This document shows, one piece after another, positions 22,537 to 34,923 of a DNA stretch of 64,000 nucleotides. The stretch's first letter is position 1; every line of letters begins with the position of its first letter. The translations under genes and the position numbers were made by a program. The stretch spans positions 310,001-374,000 of the forward strand of contig NW_026251402.1 in assembly GCF_025118155.1 (NCBI RefSeq), in the 5' to 3' direction. Source of the DNA: Cokeromyces recurvatus. Its lineage: Eukaryota; Mucoromycota; Mucoromycetes; Mucorales; Mucoraceae. The notes under the pieces were generated by a model. It was not told the DNA's origin and ran no database searches. It worked only from the letters and a program-made list of their open reading frames with translations.

Positions 22537-22746
22537 ATCAAAATATCTTAAAAATAAAATAAAGCTTCTTAGTTAAATAATAATCTCATCTTCAGAATGA
22601 TTGTCTTTGTTATGTACAGTAACTATTATAAAATGTTTATGCTACCTAATAAGAAAAATAATAATAATTGGTATTTAAATCATGATTCTTAAAAAGAAGG
22701 GGACATTCACCTCTTTTATTATTATTATATTATAAAACTCTGCATT

Positions 22747-24579
22747 ATGTTTCATGAAGAACACTACTTTATAGGTATTGACGCTGGGAACTGGGGTAAA
22801 GATAACACTATATACATGTACATACATACATACATACATGCATGCATACATATGAAGGCTAAAATAAATAAATAAAGATATTATATAACTAAAAAAAAAA
22901 AAAAAAGTTCGGCTCGTACAGCAATCATCGACACAAAAGGACAATAAAGTAGTTTGTTTAGATGTTCAACCTATTATGACTTATAATCCAAAGAAACATA
23001 ATATTTATGAACAATCAAGTGAAAAATATCTGGAAGAGCATCATTCAATGGTGTTCATACTATCATGAATAACACCTGAGAAAATAAAAAAGGAATTGGC
23101 TTTGATGCTACATGTTTCTTAGTTATGCTTGATCAATAAGGAGCACCTCAATCTGTAGATGAAGCATTTAATTATGAAGATAACAAGTTGAATGTTATAT
23201 TATGGGCTAATCATCGAGCGACGGATCAAGCAAATCGTATCAATGCAACACACCATTCTGTACTTTGTTATGTAGGGAATACTATCAGTTATGAGATGGA
23301 AATACCAAAAAACATCATGGTTAAAAGAAAATTTACCTTCTGAGAAATGGGCTTCCAAAGGTCATTTAATGGATTTACCCGATTTTTTTTTTAATTTTTC
23401 GAGCAACGGGTTTATTAGCTCATTCTGCCTGTTCTTTGACCTATAAATGTTCTTATTTACCCTCTCCTGTGGGCCAAGGACAAGATATTGGTTTTTTTTA
23501 AAGAAATTGGATGAAGTTGCTTAATTGATGAAAACTTTAATCGTTTAATGAGTCATGAAAAAAGTAAAAAAGTACAAAAGTATTATTAGTTAGTTAGCAG
23601 GTGAGCTTGTAAGCTCTGCCGTAATTGATGCTTATGCAGGAGCCATTGCTACCTTGATGTGGGGAAGGCAACACCTGCTATAGAGAATACAAAAGAAAGA
23701 GATGAGATGTTACAATCACCTGAGAAAAGTCTTCAAATTCAAGGGTCGAGTCGATTAGCCATTATTTGCGGTACTTTGAGTTGCCATATTACCATGTCTC
23801 CTAAATCTATCTTTGTTCCTGGTGTATGAGGGCCTTATTGATCTGTCATGATGCCTAATTGGTGGCATGCTGAAGGAGAACAATGAATTGATTTTATTGT
23901 GAATATACATCCTGCTGTAAAAGAAGCGGAAGAGAAAGCAAAAATAGCCAACCAAACGATTTATTCATTTTTATCGAATTCTCTTTCAAGACTTCAAACC
24001 CAACAAGGTCTTTCCTATTTAGAAGACTTGACCCAATATCTACATATATGTAGATATATCCTGATTATCATGGTAATCGATCTTCTTTAGCAGATCCTAG
24101 TTTACGAGGATCCATGGTGGGTATCTCACTTGATAAAAGTATAGATGACTTGGCCATAAAATATATGGCTACTTTACAAGCTATTTCCTGTCAGACACTT
24201 CATATCATTGAAACATTAAATAAAGAAGGATATAAGAGTGATACTCTTTGTATGTATGTCTGGTGGATTATGTAAAAGTTCTTTATTTATACGACTTTTA
24301 GCAGACATGACTCAATGTCGAATCTTTATGCCTGAATTAGTAGAGAGTGCTGTTGTTATTAGTACTGCGTTTCTAGGCGCAAAAGCATCTGGATGATTTT
24401 TATCATTATCATCAACTGACAATGAATTATGGGATATTCTGATTTGACTTGGAAGAGCAGGTTCTAGTGTGTTACCAAGAACGGATGAAGGAATCAAGAA
24501 AATAAATCAACGTTGTTATAAAGTCTTTTTAGCCATGTTCGATGATCAAAAGAAATATCGTCAAATGATGAATGAATAA
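22747..24579 (+). pseudogene. FGGY-family carbohydrate kinase (D-ribulokinase-like) pseudogene
   Basis: Nearly the whole family pattern can be followed in order but is scattered over all frames. The start is MFHEEHYFIGIDAG at 22747, then ARTAIIDTKGQ, NIYEQSSEKYLEEH, GIGFDATC, ILWANHRATDQANRINATHH, GNTISYEMEIPKN, LAIICGTLSCHITMSPKSIF, VPGV-stop-GPY, SLDKSIDDLAIKYMATLQA, and finally DDQKKYRQMMNE with a stop at 24579. At least several frameshifts and stops (including TGA where the family has Trp) inactivate it. An intron with CATA repeats at about 22796-22904 appears preserved. The members of this subfamily (yeast YDR109C, human FGGY) phosphorylate ribulose-type sugars or repair damaged metabolites. 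Confidence 0.82.
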
Positions 24580-24807
24580 AATGAATCTTTTTATCTGATT
24601 TTAATTACTAATAAAACTTTCATTCTTTATGACAGGAAAAGATGACAGCAGTTATTGTTATAAATAAATATAAAACTGACACATTTAACATTGTTATATT
24701 TATTATTAACCCCGGAGAACCTAAAATAAACATAAAATATACTAAAATAAAATAAAAAGGCTTTTTTTTTTCTTTTTTCTTTTTTTGTTATTTATTTAGA
24801 GGGTAAA

Positions 24808-26787
24808 ATGAATGAGCAGACGCCTCTTTTAAAAAATACAAAAAATAGTTCTTGTTGTTCTCAAAGTCGTTGTTGTTCAGCAAAGGATGAAATACAAACA
24901 TGTTGTTCAATAAAAAAAATAAAATCGACAGACAGTGATGGATTACCGCCTGTTAATGATGTTGATTATTGTTTCCTTGCTGATCAAAAATGGGAATATA
25001 AGTGTATTGCTTTATTATGTGCATTATTTTTAGCTGGTAAAGAAATTGATAGAATGAAAAGTGATATAAAATTAAAATTAAAAGTAAAAGAATAAATGTA
25101 TAAATGTAGTTGGAAGTCATTTTGCTGCTCATACATTAGGCGCAATGAAAAATACAATTAAACATGTAAAAAGAAGAAGAAGAAAAAAAAAAAAATGTCC
25201 ATTAGATTTAAACATCTTGTTAATTATAATTTACGAAAAAAAAAAAAAAACTACTACCACTATTAGGAATTTGGTATTACAAATTCTCAATATGGTGTAA
25301 TTCAGTCAAGTGTAGCTATTGTAAATACAATTTTACCTGTTGTAGGTGGTATTTTTATTGATGCCTTTGGTACAATACCTGGTGCTCTTTTAACTACTTT
25401 GTTGATTACATCTGGTAATATACTTGTAGCACTCGCTGCTTCACCAAAGAGTTTATATGTGATGGTTATGGGCCGTGTTCTCTATGGTATTGGTAGTGGT
25501 ACAGTAGTTATTGTACAAGAAACAATTCTAAGTCAATGGTTTACTGGTAGAAGTTTAGCTGGCGTTGTCGCTTTAATGTTAACCGTGAGTCGATTGGTAA
25601 AACAAAAAAAAACATAAATAAGATAATAAGCGAGATCCCTTTTATAATTACATAACCATATATATTATTATTAGGCTTCATTTTGTGCTCAAGCAACAGT
25701 GATTCCTATTGCTAATCGAACTGGATGGTATGGATATAGTTTATGGGTAAAGCATATACATATAAAGACATCTTTTTTTTATTTTATTTTACTTTATTTA
25801 AAAAGAAAGACATCATTAAATCCTTCTTTGTGTATGCATAGTTCTCAGCTTTATTGTGTATATTTTCAATGATTATTACCTTTGTATATATTGGATTACT
25901 TAAAACAGTGACGAAATCTACAATAACATGTCGCAAACAAATGGAAGTCATTAAACGAAAGAAATCGTTTAGTTGGTCAAAATTAATGTTTTTACCTCAC
26001 TCTTATTGGCTTATTGCTACTATGGAATTTTTATTAGGTGGTGGATGGAGTTGTTTTTTACATATCAATAGTGAATTTGTTAAACTTAAATTTTCTTATG
26101 ATGATGCTCATGCAGCGGCAGTAGCGAGTGTTGCACAAGTCTTACCTGTCGTCCTTATGCCCTTTTTAGGTGTTTGTGTAGATCGATTCGGAAAGCGCAC
26201 CTTAATGAGTAAAGTATTGTCATGATCAAGACTCTATTCTTCCATTTGACTCATTTTTATTTATTTAATTTATAGTGATTGGAAGTGGTTTAGCTATGTT
26301 ATGCTCTATGCTTCTCTTAGAATTTACATCTATGCCACCTTTATTAGGCATGCTTTTATTTAGTATTAGTTTATCACTTGGGCCTGTTGGACTTGTATCT
26401 TCTGTACCCGTTATATTACCATTATCACTTGTGGGTACTGGTATGGGATTAGTGAAATCTGGAACTAACATTGGAGCAGCTATTTTTGATATCACAACTG
26501 GCTTATTACAAGATGCAGATCCTCATAAAGGATATGATGGGGTTATTCTCTTCTTTATTACAATTTCATCTTTAGCTATATTAGCAGGATTTACACTTTA
26601 TATACTTGATTTTACAGTCTACAAATCCATCTTGGATAGATCTGCACATGAAGCTTATCGTATAGATAGAAACAAATTAGGTACTTCTTCTCTCGTTTGT
26701 TTAAAGGCAAATTATTTTTATGGATTTATTTATCTCAGCCTATGTTGTTTAAGTTGGCTTTTATTTTTCAAATTTATTTTATCCTAG
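24808..26787 (+). CDS. MFS transporter, MFSD1-like
   Basis: Exons 24808-25036, 25110-25165, 25267-25596, 25675-25746, 25842-26208 and 26276-26787 join in frame to 521 aa. About 12 hydrophobic segments are present. The N-terminal half has FAAHTLGAMKNTIK and FGITNSQYGVIQSSVAIVN, the second half VCVDRFGKRTLM, the MFS loop motif. The cytosolic N terminus begins MNEQTPLL, an acidic dileucine sorting signal (ExxxLL), followed by three Cys pairs within 20 residues. Both fit an endolysosomal/vacuolar membrane protein; mammalian MFSD1 is lysosomal. The substrate is unknown. The donor at 25597 rather than GTGAGT at 25584 was chosen because it keeps SRLASF in frame. Confidence 0.85.
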
Positions 26788-27104
26788 ATGAATGCAAACA
26801 AACAAATCATTCTCCCCCCAAACCCCACCCTTGCCTCCTTCTTTCTCTCCCCGCCTCCCCCCCCACACACATATATATATACGCACATTTCTAGTTAGTA
26901 AATAAGATGTAGTAGTCATAGAATAGATACTATTACATAATACCACGTATTTTTTATTAATATATAAATAAGAGAAACACACCACATATATAAGAAATTT
27001 CTATTTTAGACCTAATAAAAAAACCTAAAATGTCATCGTTTATCTGCAACAATAAATCAAATGCTTTTCTATTTTTTAACTGGTAAAGCATTTTTTAAAA
27101 TGCC

Positions 27105-27147
<43 letters not shown>

Positions 27148-27216
27148 TAAAATAGTAAAACTTCATTTTCTTTATTTATTTTTTATTCTATTCTATTTTT
27201 TTTATTACACACTAAC
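26788..27216. other. Intergenic, promoter of F-box gene
   Basis: A C-rich patch (26811-26868) lies just after the MFS stop codon, and a T37 run at 27106-27142 lies about 75 bp before the next ATG. No gene is seen. Confidence 0.45.
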
Positions 27217-28826
27217 ATGCTTTATTCAAGAAATAATATTTTAACAGTTCAATATGATCAGAATAATAACAACAACATGCTATTATCTTCTTATAGTTCA
27301 TTAAACAACACCATCATGTCAATGACAACATTGAATGGTGGTAATGAACTGATAAGAAAAAAGACAACAAAGAATGGAAAGGCATTTTTATTACCACCAG
27401 AGTTATTATTAGAAGTATTTTATTATCTTAGTGACTGTCAGTCTGCTTTATATGCAGCTTCACTTGTTTGTAAACAATGGTTTTATTGTGTTGCACCTAT
27501 TCTATACTCTCATCCTCAGATCAAAGATACGTATCATTGGGCAACACTTATTTTAACTCTTACAAGAGAACGTATGTCCTTCTTTTATGGCGATCTTATT
27601 CGATCTATTGACCTGTCTTCAGGTAAATCTATAGGTAAATCTATTGTATAGACTACTTTACTTTGATTCAAATTATAATGAATTCTTATAATAGAGGCAA
27701 TGAAAGATCAGGAGTTTTACCGAAGATTATCAGATATAACAGATCGACATAGACATAGTTTACCTATAAGCCTTATGCATCATCCTAATCTACAAAGAAA
27801 TAGAAGACAACAACACTATTATTATCTAAGGAATCGAAGGGGTCACTTTGAAGAAGAACACTACTATCATGAATCATCCAATGAACAAGAATATAGTATG
27901 AAAGGGTTACCCTTTATCATCGTCTCTACTTCGTCTTTAATTCAGTTATCTCGCACTTGTAAAAATCTTACTTCACTTAATCTCTCTTATACAACTTTAT
28001 TATATGATAGTCTTATAGCTGAAACTGGCGAATATCTATCTACTTTACAACATTATGCTATTCAACCTGGATTAACTCATATTCAAATACCGATTGAAGA
28101 AGCTATTCAAACAATCGGAAATGAATGTCATCAGCTTACAGAAGTTAAAATACAACGTTGTGAATGGGTAACAGCCCATGTTATCTGGATGTTTGCTTAT
28201 TACTGTACAAATCTAAAGCGATTAGATGCAAGACGTTCAACTAAATGTACTGTAAAAAGACTTATTTCCCATGTTCTAGAAGAACAACCTATCTTACATC
28301 ATTCACCACCACCACCACATCCTTCTTCTTTTATTGTCTTGCCTGCTTCTTCACTGTCAACTTCAACAGGTTCAAACACAAGTCATGAATTTGAAGAAGA
28401 AGAAGAAGAAGATAACACACACATTCAAATAAATGATAGTATGACTGTGCATTTTAGATTTAATGGTAATAAATAAATAAATAAATACATGCAGATAAAT
28501 TAAATGATTAAATTGAATTAGAAGAATCAGGTTTATATGAACAAATAGAAATGCCAACAGTAAATACAGGACTCATATACCAGAGAGAAGAAGAAGAAGA
28601 TGATAATGATGAAATAGTAATGGAAGAAGAACTTATTGATAATAATAGTCATTTACGTTTTGTTACTTTGAATGATGAAATGCAACAATCGACTGGACAT
28701 CATAGACCCACTCAGCCTACTGAAATCACTCATCATTACAAATCACTTAAAGAGATCATTTACAATATTATTGTAGATGCTAGAGAATTAGGTGTTATCG
28801 ATTTGCATTGGTTACAAGATTATTAA
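27217..28826 (+). CDS. F-box protein with leucine-rich-repeat-like segment
   Basis: Probable substrate-recognition subunit of an SCF ubiquitin ligase. Exons 27217-27622, 27695-28465 and 28522-28826 give 493 aa. The F-box lies at residues about 65-105 (LPPELLLEVFYYLSDCQSAL then LVCKQWFYCVAPILY). The middle part has LRR-like stretches: LIQLSRTCKNLTSLNLSY and CHQLTEVKIQRCEWV, then CTNLKRLDARRS. Poly-His/Pro and two poly-Glu runs lie in the C-terminal third. The stop codon is 107 bp from the stop of the convergent BET2 gene. The first intron contains a duplicated GGTAAATCTATAG-type donor, so use of the second donor is possible but would break the frame. Confidence 0.78.
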
Positions 28827-28933
28827 TCCATCCATCATTCATAGTGTTCCATGTCATTTTATATTTAAAACCTTGTATATCTGTATATTTCATCCTATAA
28901 CACACACACAAATAATAATAATAATAAATGTAT

Positions 28934-30056
28934 TTATTGCTGATATCTTTGTGGAAGTTCAAGACGAGATATAACATGTTTTGGCATACAATAAACTGGA
29001 TCTACAGCCTTTAAACCAGGATAGCCTAACAAGGATAAACCTGCTATACCGAATAGAGTATGAAATACGTCTACCATATCTCCAGGTCGATCTGATATAC
29101 CTCCATGTTCAGGATCTTGTGCTGATAAGATAAAGTTGGATAATTTTTCTTTATCAATCCAATCTACATTCCCTAATATCGATAACGAGGATAAAACCCA
29201 CCAAGAATAACACACCTAAATACATGAGGCCATTAATTCTTTCATATGACCCACACATTAAATAAATAAAAATGGTATTATTACATCTTCTAGTTTTTGG
29301 GGTCTACCGTTTAAACCCCCATTCTTTAATTGTCTTTCACATAACCACCAACTTAATAAATCACAATCTACGTGATGAAGTGCATCTGTAATAGCTAATG
29401 CAGCAACGCAACAAAAGATTTGACCTGCATGTGATTCTGCTCCAGGTCTACTACCAAATCCGCCATCATAATTCTTACATTGTAATATCCATTCAACTGT
29501 CTTTTCGACATCAATAGCATCAAGTCGTTTTAAAAGTGATAAACAGTTTAAAGCAATATATGAAAATCGACTATCGACTTCACCCCATTCATCTCCACGA
29601 AATGAACCATCTGGGTTTTGTAAACCTTGAATGTCTACATAAATAATAATAATAAAGAAAAAAAAGGGAGGGTTTAGATGTGTGTTAAAGAACAATTTCC
29701 CTCATCAATGACTTACATTCAACTACTTTGTCTACTTGAATAGAGTCAATCGCATCCAAAGTAATTAATATTTGGACCGCAGATAAGGTATGCGTAATGT
29801 GTGGGTCGTGGTGTTTATTACCACCGAATCCACCATTATCATGTTGAAGACTTTGAACAAAGCTAATGACATCGTTTCTTGGCAAAGCATCCATGTGGTT
29901 CATTAAATCGAGAGCTGTTAATCCCCAATAAAGTCCGTTTAAACGTAAATGTTCCGTAAGCCAATATTCCAAGTCGTCTTTTCTAGTATCAAGTGATTGA
30001 ATATATTTTACATGTAAAGGTATGAATAACTCGTTGATTGCATTTGTTTTTGTCAT
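28934..30056 (-). CDS. BET2: Rab geranylgeranyltransferase (type II) beta subunit
   Basis: Catalytic beta subunit that attaches geranylgeranyl groups to Rab GTPases, working with an alpha subunit and Rab escort protein. Exons 29717-30056, 29285-29634 and 28934-29215 give 323 aa, matching the usual length of about 325. Prenyltransferase repeats are visible ([68 protein letters not shown]). The zinc ligands Asp230, Cys232 and His282 have the same spacing as in the mammalian enzyme (2 and 50 residues). It is divergent from the LARP7-like gene across 180 bp. Confidence 0.95.
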
Positions 30057-30236
30057 TTTTTTTTATTTTAAAAAAATAGTTAAAAAAAAAAAAAAAAGGG
30101 GGGGGGAGGGCGTGTATTATATAATATTCGCTTGCTGCTTTAAAAATAAATAGTGCAAAAGTCACTTTCAAAGAAGAAAAAAGAAAGAAAAAATCTCTTT
30201 CTTTCTTTCTTTCTGTCTCTCTTTCACTTTGTAAAA

Positions 30237-31545
30237 ATGGACGAAAGAAATCACAAGATTGTTAATGTATTAGAAACTTATTTTAGTGATGCATCATTAT
30301 TATGGGATAAAATCATGTTGAATAAAATAATGTCAAATCCTGAAGGAAGTAAAAGTCAAATAAAATACAATAATGACAATAGTACATTTCATTGATATAT
30401 ATATGTATATGTATATAATTAGTGGTCTCTTTTACTGAACTTGCTCAATTATCAAAATTCAAATCATTAAAAGTTACACCTGAAGAAATTAAAGAGAATG
30501 CAGAAAAATATTGTTTAACACGTTTACAGGTAGTTATATACATGTATATAAATGTGCATACACGTTGCTTTTATAATAACTTTCCCCTTTACAGTTAAGC
30601 CAAGATAAACAAAAAATAGGACGCATAAAGCCTTTTGTTAAGGATAAAAAGGAGGAATTGGACGAATGGTCTATTTATGTAGAAGGGTTGACGAAACCTT
30701 ATAACACAGAGACTGCTATTAAAGAATTATTTAATTCACATGTGGGTCATGTTTCCTTCTTTCGTATACCACCCAATAAAAACGCAAGATATCAACCAGC
30801 ATCTTTTTATGGTTATTGTTTTATTGAATTTGATGATAAAAAAAACGTTGAAAAAGCAATTCAATTATTCAATCGATATGGCAACTCTAATGAAACAAAT
30901 ACTAAATTGATGGATAAACTCAATTTGAGGATCATGTCAAAGTATGATTGAACAAAGTGAAAAGATGAATTGAACTCAATCAATTTTCTTTTTATTTATA
31001 TAGAATAGAATGGAATAGATTAAAAGAAGAATATGTTGAATTACTTGAAGAACGAAAAGGTTATTTTAAACGAGTTTGGGATGAATATAACGCTGAGGAA
31101 AATAAAGAAGAAGAAGAAGAATCAAATAAAAAGGCAGATATAAAAGTGAAGGATCATAGAACAGGTACGATTGTCTTTGTAGATGGACTTCATCCAAAGA
31201 GTCCAAAGACAATAGCTATTTCATTACTTGAAACTTCCAATATCAAAATTGAATACATGAGCCCTAAAAAGAAAGGATTAACAAGTGTATATATTCGTTT
31301 AAGAAATAATGAAGATGCAACCCAGATTTGTGACTATTTTATGCAACACCATTTCATTATTCAACAAGACGAAAAGGATACAAAGGGTGAAGAGCAAGAG
31401 AGTAGAACGAATGAATGTATAAAATTAAGACTTCTTACAGGTTAGATTCCATAAATGAATTCTCTTTTATTATTATTTGAATTTTAACGTGTATATAAAT
31501 ATAGAGTCTGAGGAAAAGATTTATTGGGAGAATGATAAAAGATAA
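30237..31545 (+). CDS. La-related protein, LARP7/Pof8-like (La motif, RRM, C-terminal xRRM)
   Basis: Predicted to bind 3' ends of small RNAs such as telomerase RNA or U6/7SK-type RNA. Exons 30237-30348, 30423-30529, 30595-30941, 31004-31440 and 31505-31545 give 347 aa. The La motif spans residues about 5-75 (VLETYFSDASLLWDKIML, then VSFTELAQLSKFKSLKVT). An RRM follows (WSIYVEGLTKPYNTETAIKE, YGYCFIEFDD). Near residue 240 a second RRM begins with TIVFVDGL and ends in ESEEKIYWEND, like the Tyr-Trp-containing end of the xRRM of LARP7. The last exon is only 41 nt but encodes that tail. The stop lies 7 bp from the stop of the convergent DUF155 gene. Confidence 0.8.
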
Positions 31546-31552
31546 TCAATTA

Positions 31553-33204
31553 TTATTCCTTATTATAATATAAACTAAAAGCGTCTAAAGAAGTTGTAAT
31601 GACAGCTACTAGAATCTCCATACCAATAAGCCAAATAACAATCCACTCTAAATATTCACCTAAGCAAATAAATGAATGAATGAATGAATGAACAAAAATG
31701 ATTTTTATGTGTTCTATTAGTCAACTTACTATGAGAACTGTTTAAATGATCTTTCAACATTTCTAATAAATCACTAATCACTTCTACTCTTTGATTCAAG
31801 AGTTCTACACGTTGAGATATTTCCAAGTAACCTCTTATAGCGCTATATAAAGGCTCTAAAGTAGGTTCTGACCAAAAGATTTCTGGTGTATCCAAGATAT
31901 TAGAAACTAAATTAACATTAATTCTCATGATGAACAATTGTCCAATCTTTTTAGTAATAGCTGTTCTATTTTAAAGAAAAGAGTGAATATAGCCGTTCCT
32001 TTGTGTATATATAACAGTTTCTTCTTTATTCTCTATTTTACCTTGACATTTGAATATTTCCACTTTCTGCCATTACTTGAGGAATATATTTAGTTTCGTT
32101 GATTGTATCATCAATTAATCTTTCAAATAAAGTCATTTTGACACTTTGTGCAATAGCATGTGATATTGTTAATTTGATAAGATAATTTGAAGGATGTCTT
32201 AATGTAATAATATCATTATAAATACTATAGTAATTGAAAGAAACAAGTAGATTAGATATACATGTATACATACACATATATACACATATACACATATACA
32301 CATATATACACATATACTTACCGTGGCTGATATGCTTCATTATAATAATAATGAAATTCTTCTGTTTCTACATCATCAAGCTCTATAATAAAACATCTTG
32401 ATAAGTTATATACACATTTATTTATTTATTTATCTAGTCTTTACCTAACTTTTCTTCTTCAAAGGGTACAAGTAACTTTAATATCCTTTGTTCTTCCTTT
32501 AAGGTCATGCCCCAAAAGACGACCACGCCATAGTCAAATAGAAACATTTCAGGTAATTTCTGTGTAGTCAGAGAATGATTCGTATTGGCTGGATGAGGAG
32601 GAGAGATAGGATAAGTAAAGGCATAAGGCGTGTAAAGACATTCATCAAATCTCTTTGGAGCTGTTCCGTTTGTCTTTTTTTTGGATTGAAGGTATTTTAC
32701 AAGTTCATCCATACGATAAGCACTAAAAATAACAACGATTATTATCAACATATATCTATTTATCTATGAGGATCATATTTACGAAGCTGTGCAATAAGCT
32801 GTCATTCTCGATAACTCACTTCTATCCATTTTATTTAACATTTCTGCTTCTTCTCTTGCCATACCATGAGGTATCTTGGCTATCTGAGTATAGACATCCG
32901 CTTCAGGTTCTTCATTTTCCTCATTAAACCATGGCTCATCCTCTGGAAATAATTTTAATTTTTGTGATATCTTAGTTGTACGCATAGGTAATTTATGCTT
33001 ATTTGTTCTTGCTTGATTTTTTTGTTGTTGTTGTTGTTCAATAAAGGTATTATAGTTTGAACTTCTCTGAGGATATGAACGAGAGGCATTTTGTTTAGGT
33101 GATTTACTTGAAGAATTAGGAATATCTCTTCCACTCATAAGTGGTGCATTCACTTCATCATCTTCTTCTCTTCTTGTAATAAATGCTCTTTGTGGTTGTG
33201 ACAT
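31553..33204 (-). CDS. DUF155 family protein (Rmd1/Sif2-like)
   Basis: Exons 32783-33204, 32445-32722, 32322-32382, 32042-32224, 31730-31965 and 31553-31659 join to 428 aa. The family core is recognisable: LFDYGVVVFWGMTLKEEQRI, then HYYYNEAYQPRIYNDIITLR, LIKLTISHAIAQSVKMTLFE, RVELLNQRVEVISDLLEML, ending with LEWIVIWLIGMEILVAV, a C-terminal membrane segment. The N-terminal about 140 residues are polar with a Gln run. Family members include yeast Rmd1/Rmd8 (needed for meiotic division) and mitochondrial RMND1. No mitochondrial presequence is obvious here, so the Rmd1-like cytosolic/membrane class is more likely. The start precedes the divergent gene at 33661. Confidence 0.88.
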
Positions 33205-33660
33205 GTTAATCCGAGAAATGCTCTTTCAAAAAAAAAAAAAAAAAAAAAAAAGAATTCTTTATAGTACAACAAAATAATTGCTTAGAAAAAAAAAAAATAA
33301 ATAAGAAAAAGAAAAAGAAACAGGAAATAAATTCAAACTCCGTATTTTTCTTTTCTACAAAAGATTTGTTTTACTTTTTTATTTTTTTATTTTTTTTTTT
33401 GTTTTGCATAATATTACATGTGTAAAATACAAATAAACAGTTATTTTCCTCTTTAACTTAAAAAAAAATCATACGTACACACAATTTGGAATCATACAAA
33501 ATATCTTTTAATCTTTATTTTATATTATATTTTCACATTAACAGAAAGAAAAAAAAAAGAAAAAAAAAGATAAAAAAAAATTAAAAAAAAAATAATAAAG
33601 GATAAAAAAAAAAAAAAATAATAAAGGATAAAAAAAAAAAAAAAGAACAACAAAAAATCA
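33205..33660. other. Intergenic, divergent promoter with A-rich tracts
   Basis: Contains an A24 run at 33228-33251 near the minus-strand start and repeated AATAAAGGATAAAAAAAAAA-like units at 33590-33650 just before the plus-strand ATG. No gene is seen. Confidence 0.45.
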
Positions 33661-34719
33661 ATGAACCAACAATCTGACCATCAACAAAGCTCAAGTCAAA
33701 CATTATTTCACATGGAATCAAAGCCAATCAGTACTTTAAAAAAGTTAAGCAAATGTTCAAGAAGTGAATTAATTGATCTTCGAGAACGCAATTTACAAAT
33801 GTTGAGTAATTCGTAAAGTATATACATAAATATGTATATATTTTTTTATTCATGATTTTATTTTTTTATAAATATTAGATCTGTAATTGATATTTTACCA
33901 GATAAAGGGAGAAAATTAAAAGAAACCAATCAAATGATTGAAGAGTTATTATTAACAGTATTTGATGAAGTAACAGTTGAAAGTACGAATCATTTGGATT
34001 GTCCATTAACTAGAAAATTAGAAGAAATGTCAGTATTAACCCCTCATCAAGGAGCTAGAAAGAGATCAGTTGATTTAGCCAATCAACAAGCTTATAGTAA
34101 CTACTCTTCTAATGGACTCTTATTCAGAAAACCAAGAAGAAAAGTTTATTCTTCCTCTACTACTACTTTACCTTCTATATTTCGTATTCATAATCACAAT
34201 ACTCCTCATTATATCCAACAAAATTCAAATACAAGCCAACACAAGTTGCCAGATCAGGTATATTTTTTTATATATGAAAATAATAATAATAATAAAAAAA
34301 AAGATAGAAACCTATAGAATAATAAGAAATAATATATAGTCAAAAGTTAGAATGATTAGCTTGGATGAATCAATGACATTACAAACAGAACAGCAGCCCT
34401 CAGTGAAAAAGGTATATAATCTAATTTCTTCTTCTTATTATAGACATTAATTATTCTATTAAAAAAGTGTGAAGAATCTTTAGATTTGGAACATCCTAGT
34501 CAAAACTTGTTAAAGACGTTAAAGTAAAAAAAAAAAAAATAGAGTCTTTTTCATTATACAACCATAGATAAGCTAAACTTTCTTTCTTTATTTATTTATT
34601 TATTTAGCTTATCTGTAGATGTTATTCAAGACGTAAATATTGATAAGATTGAATTCCCTCTATATAATGAAGAAACTGCTGAAGATGATGACTATGAAGA
34701 TAAAATGATCATTGATTAA
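33661..34719 (+). CDS. Uncharacterised protein, possibly POLR2M/GRINL1A-like
   Basis: Exons 33661-33812, 33879-34257, 34340-34411, 34444-34523 and 34608-34719 keep frame and give 264 aa. The N-terminal region reads LSKCSRSELIDLRERNLQML, then SVIDILPDKGRKLKETNQMI. The 'ILPDKG' pattern after a coiled helix recalls the GRINL1A/POLR2M family (RNA polymerase II-associated), but this is a weak, memory-based match. The middle is Ser/Asn-rich and the C-terminal 35 residues are acidic. The short (32-nt) intron between 34411 and 34444 is unusually small and is the least certain junction. Confidence 0.55.
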
Positions 34720-34844
34720 AGAACAATAAAATGTATTTAACGGATATATATTTAAGCCATTTTTTTCATTATGTAATAAACCAAACAAGAATTATGATAA
34801 GAGATACATACACCTATAAACATGATAATATGCTTATTTACTAT

Positions 34845-34878
<34 letters not shown>

Positions 34879-34923
34879 TTTCATTTCTTTTTTTTTTTCT
34901 TTTCTCTTTATGAAATAATTAAC

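Noticed and set aside
22747..24579. FGGY locus as a gene with unusual genetic code or programmed frameshifts
   Set aside because: Lesions are numerous and of several kinds, and neighbouring genes use the standard code. It is a pseudogene.
34822..34923. Extended N terminus for the ICMT-like protein
   Set aside because: The extra residues are almost all Phe from a poly-T run. The ATG at 34924 has a better context and gives a normal first membrane segment.
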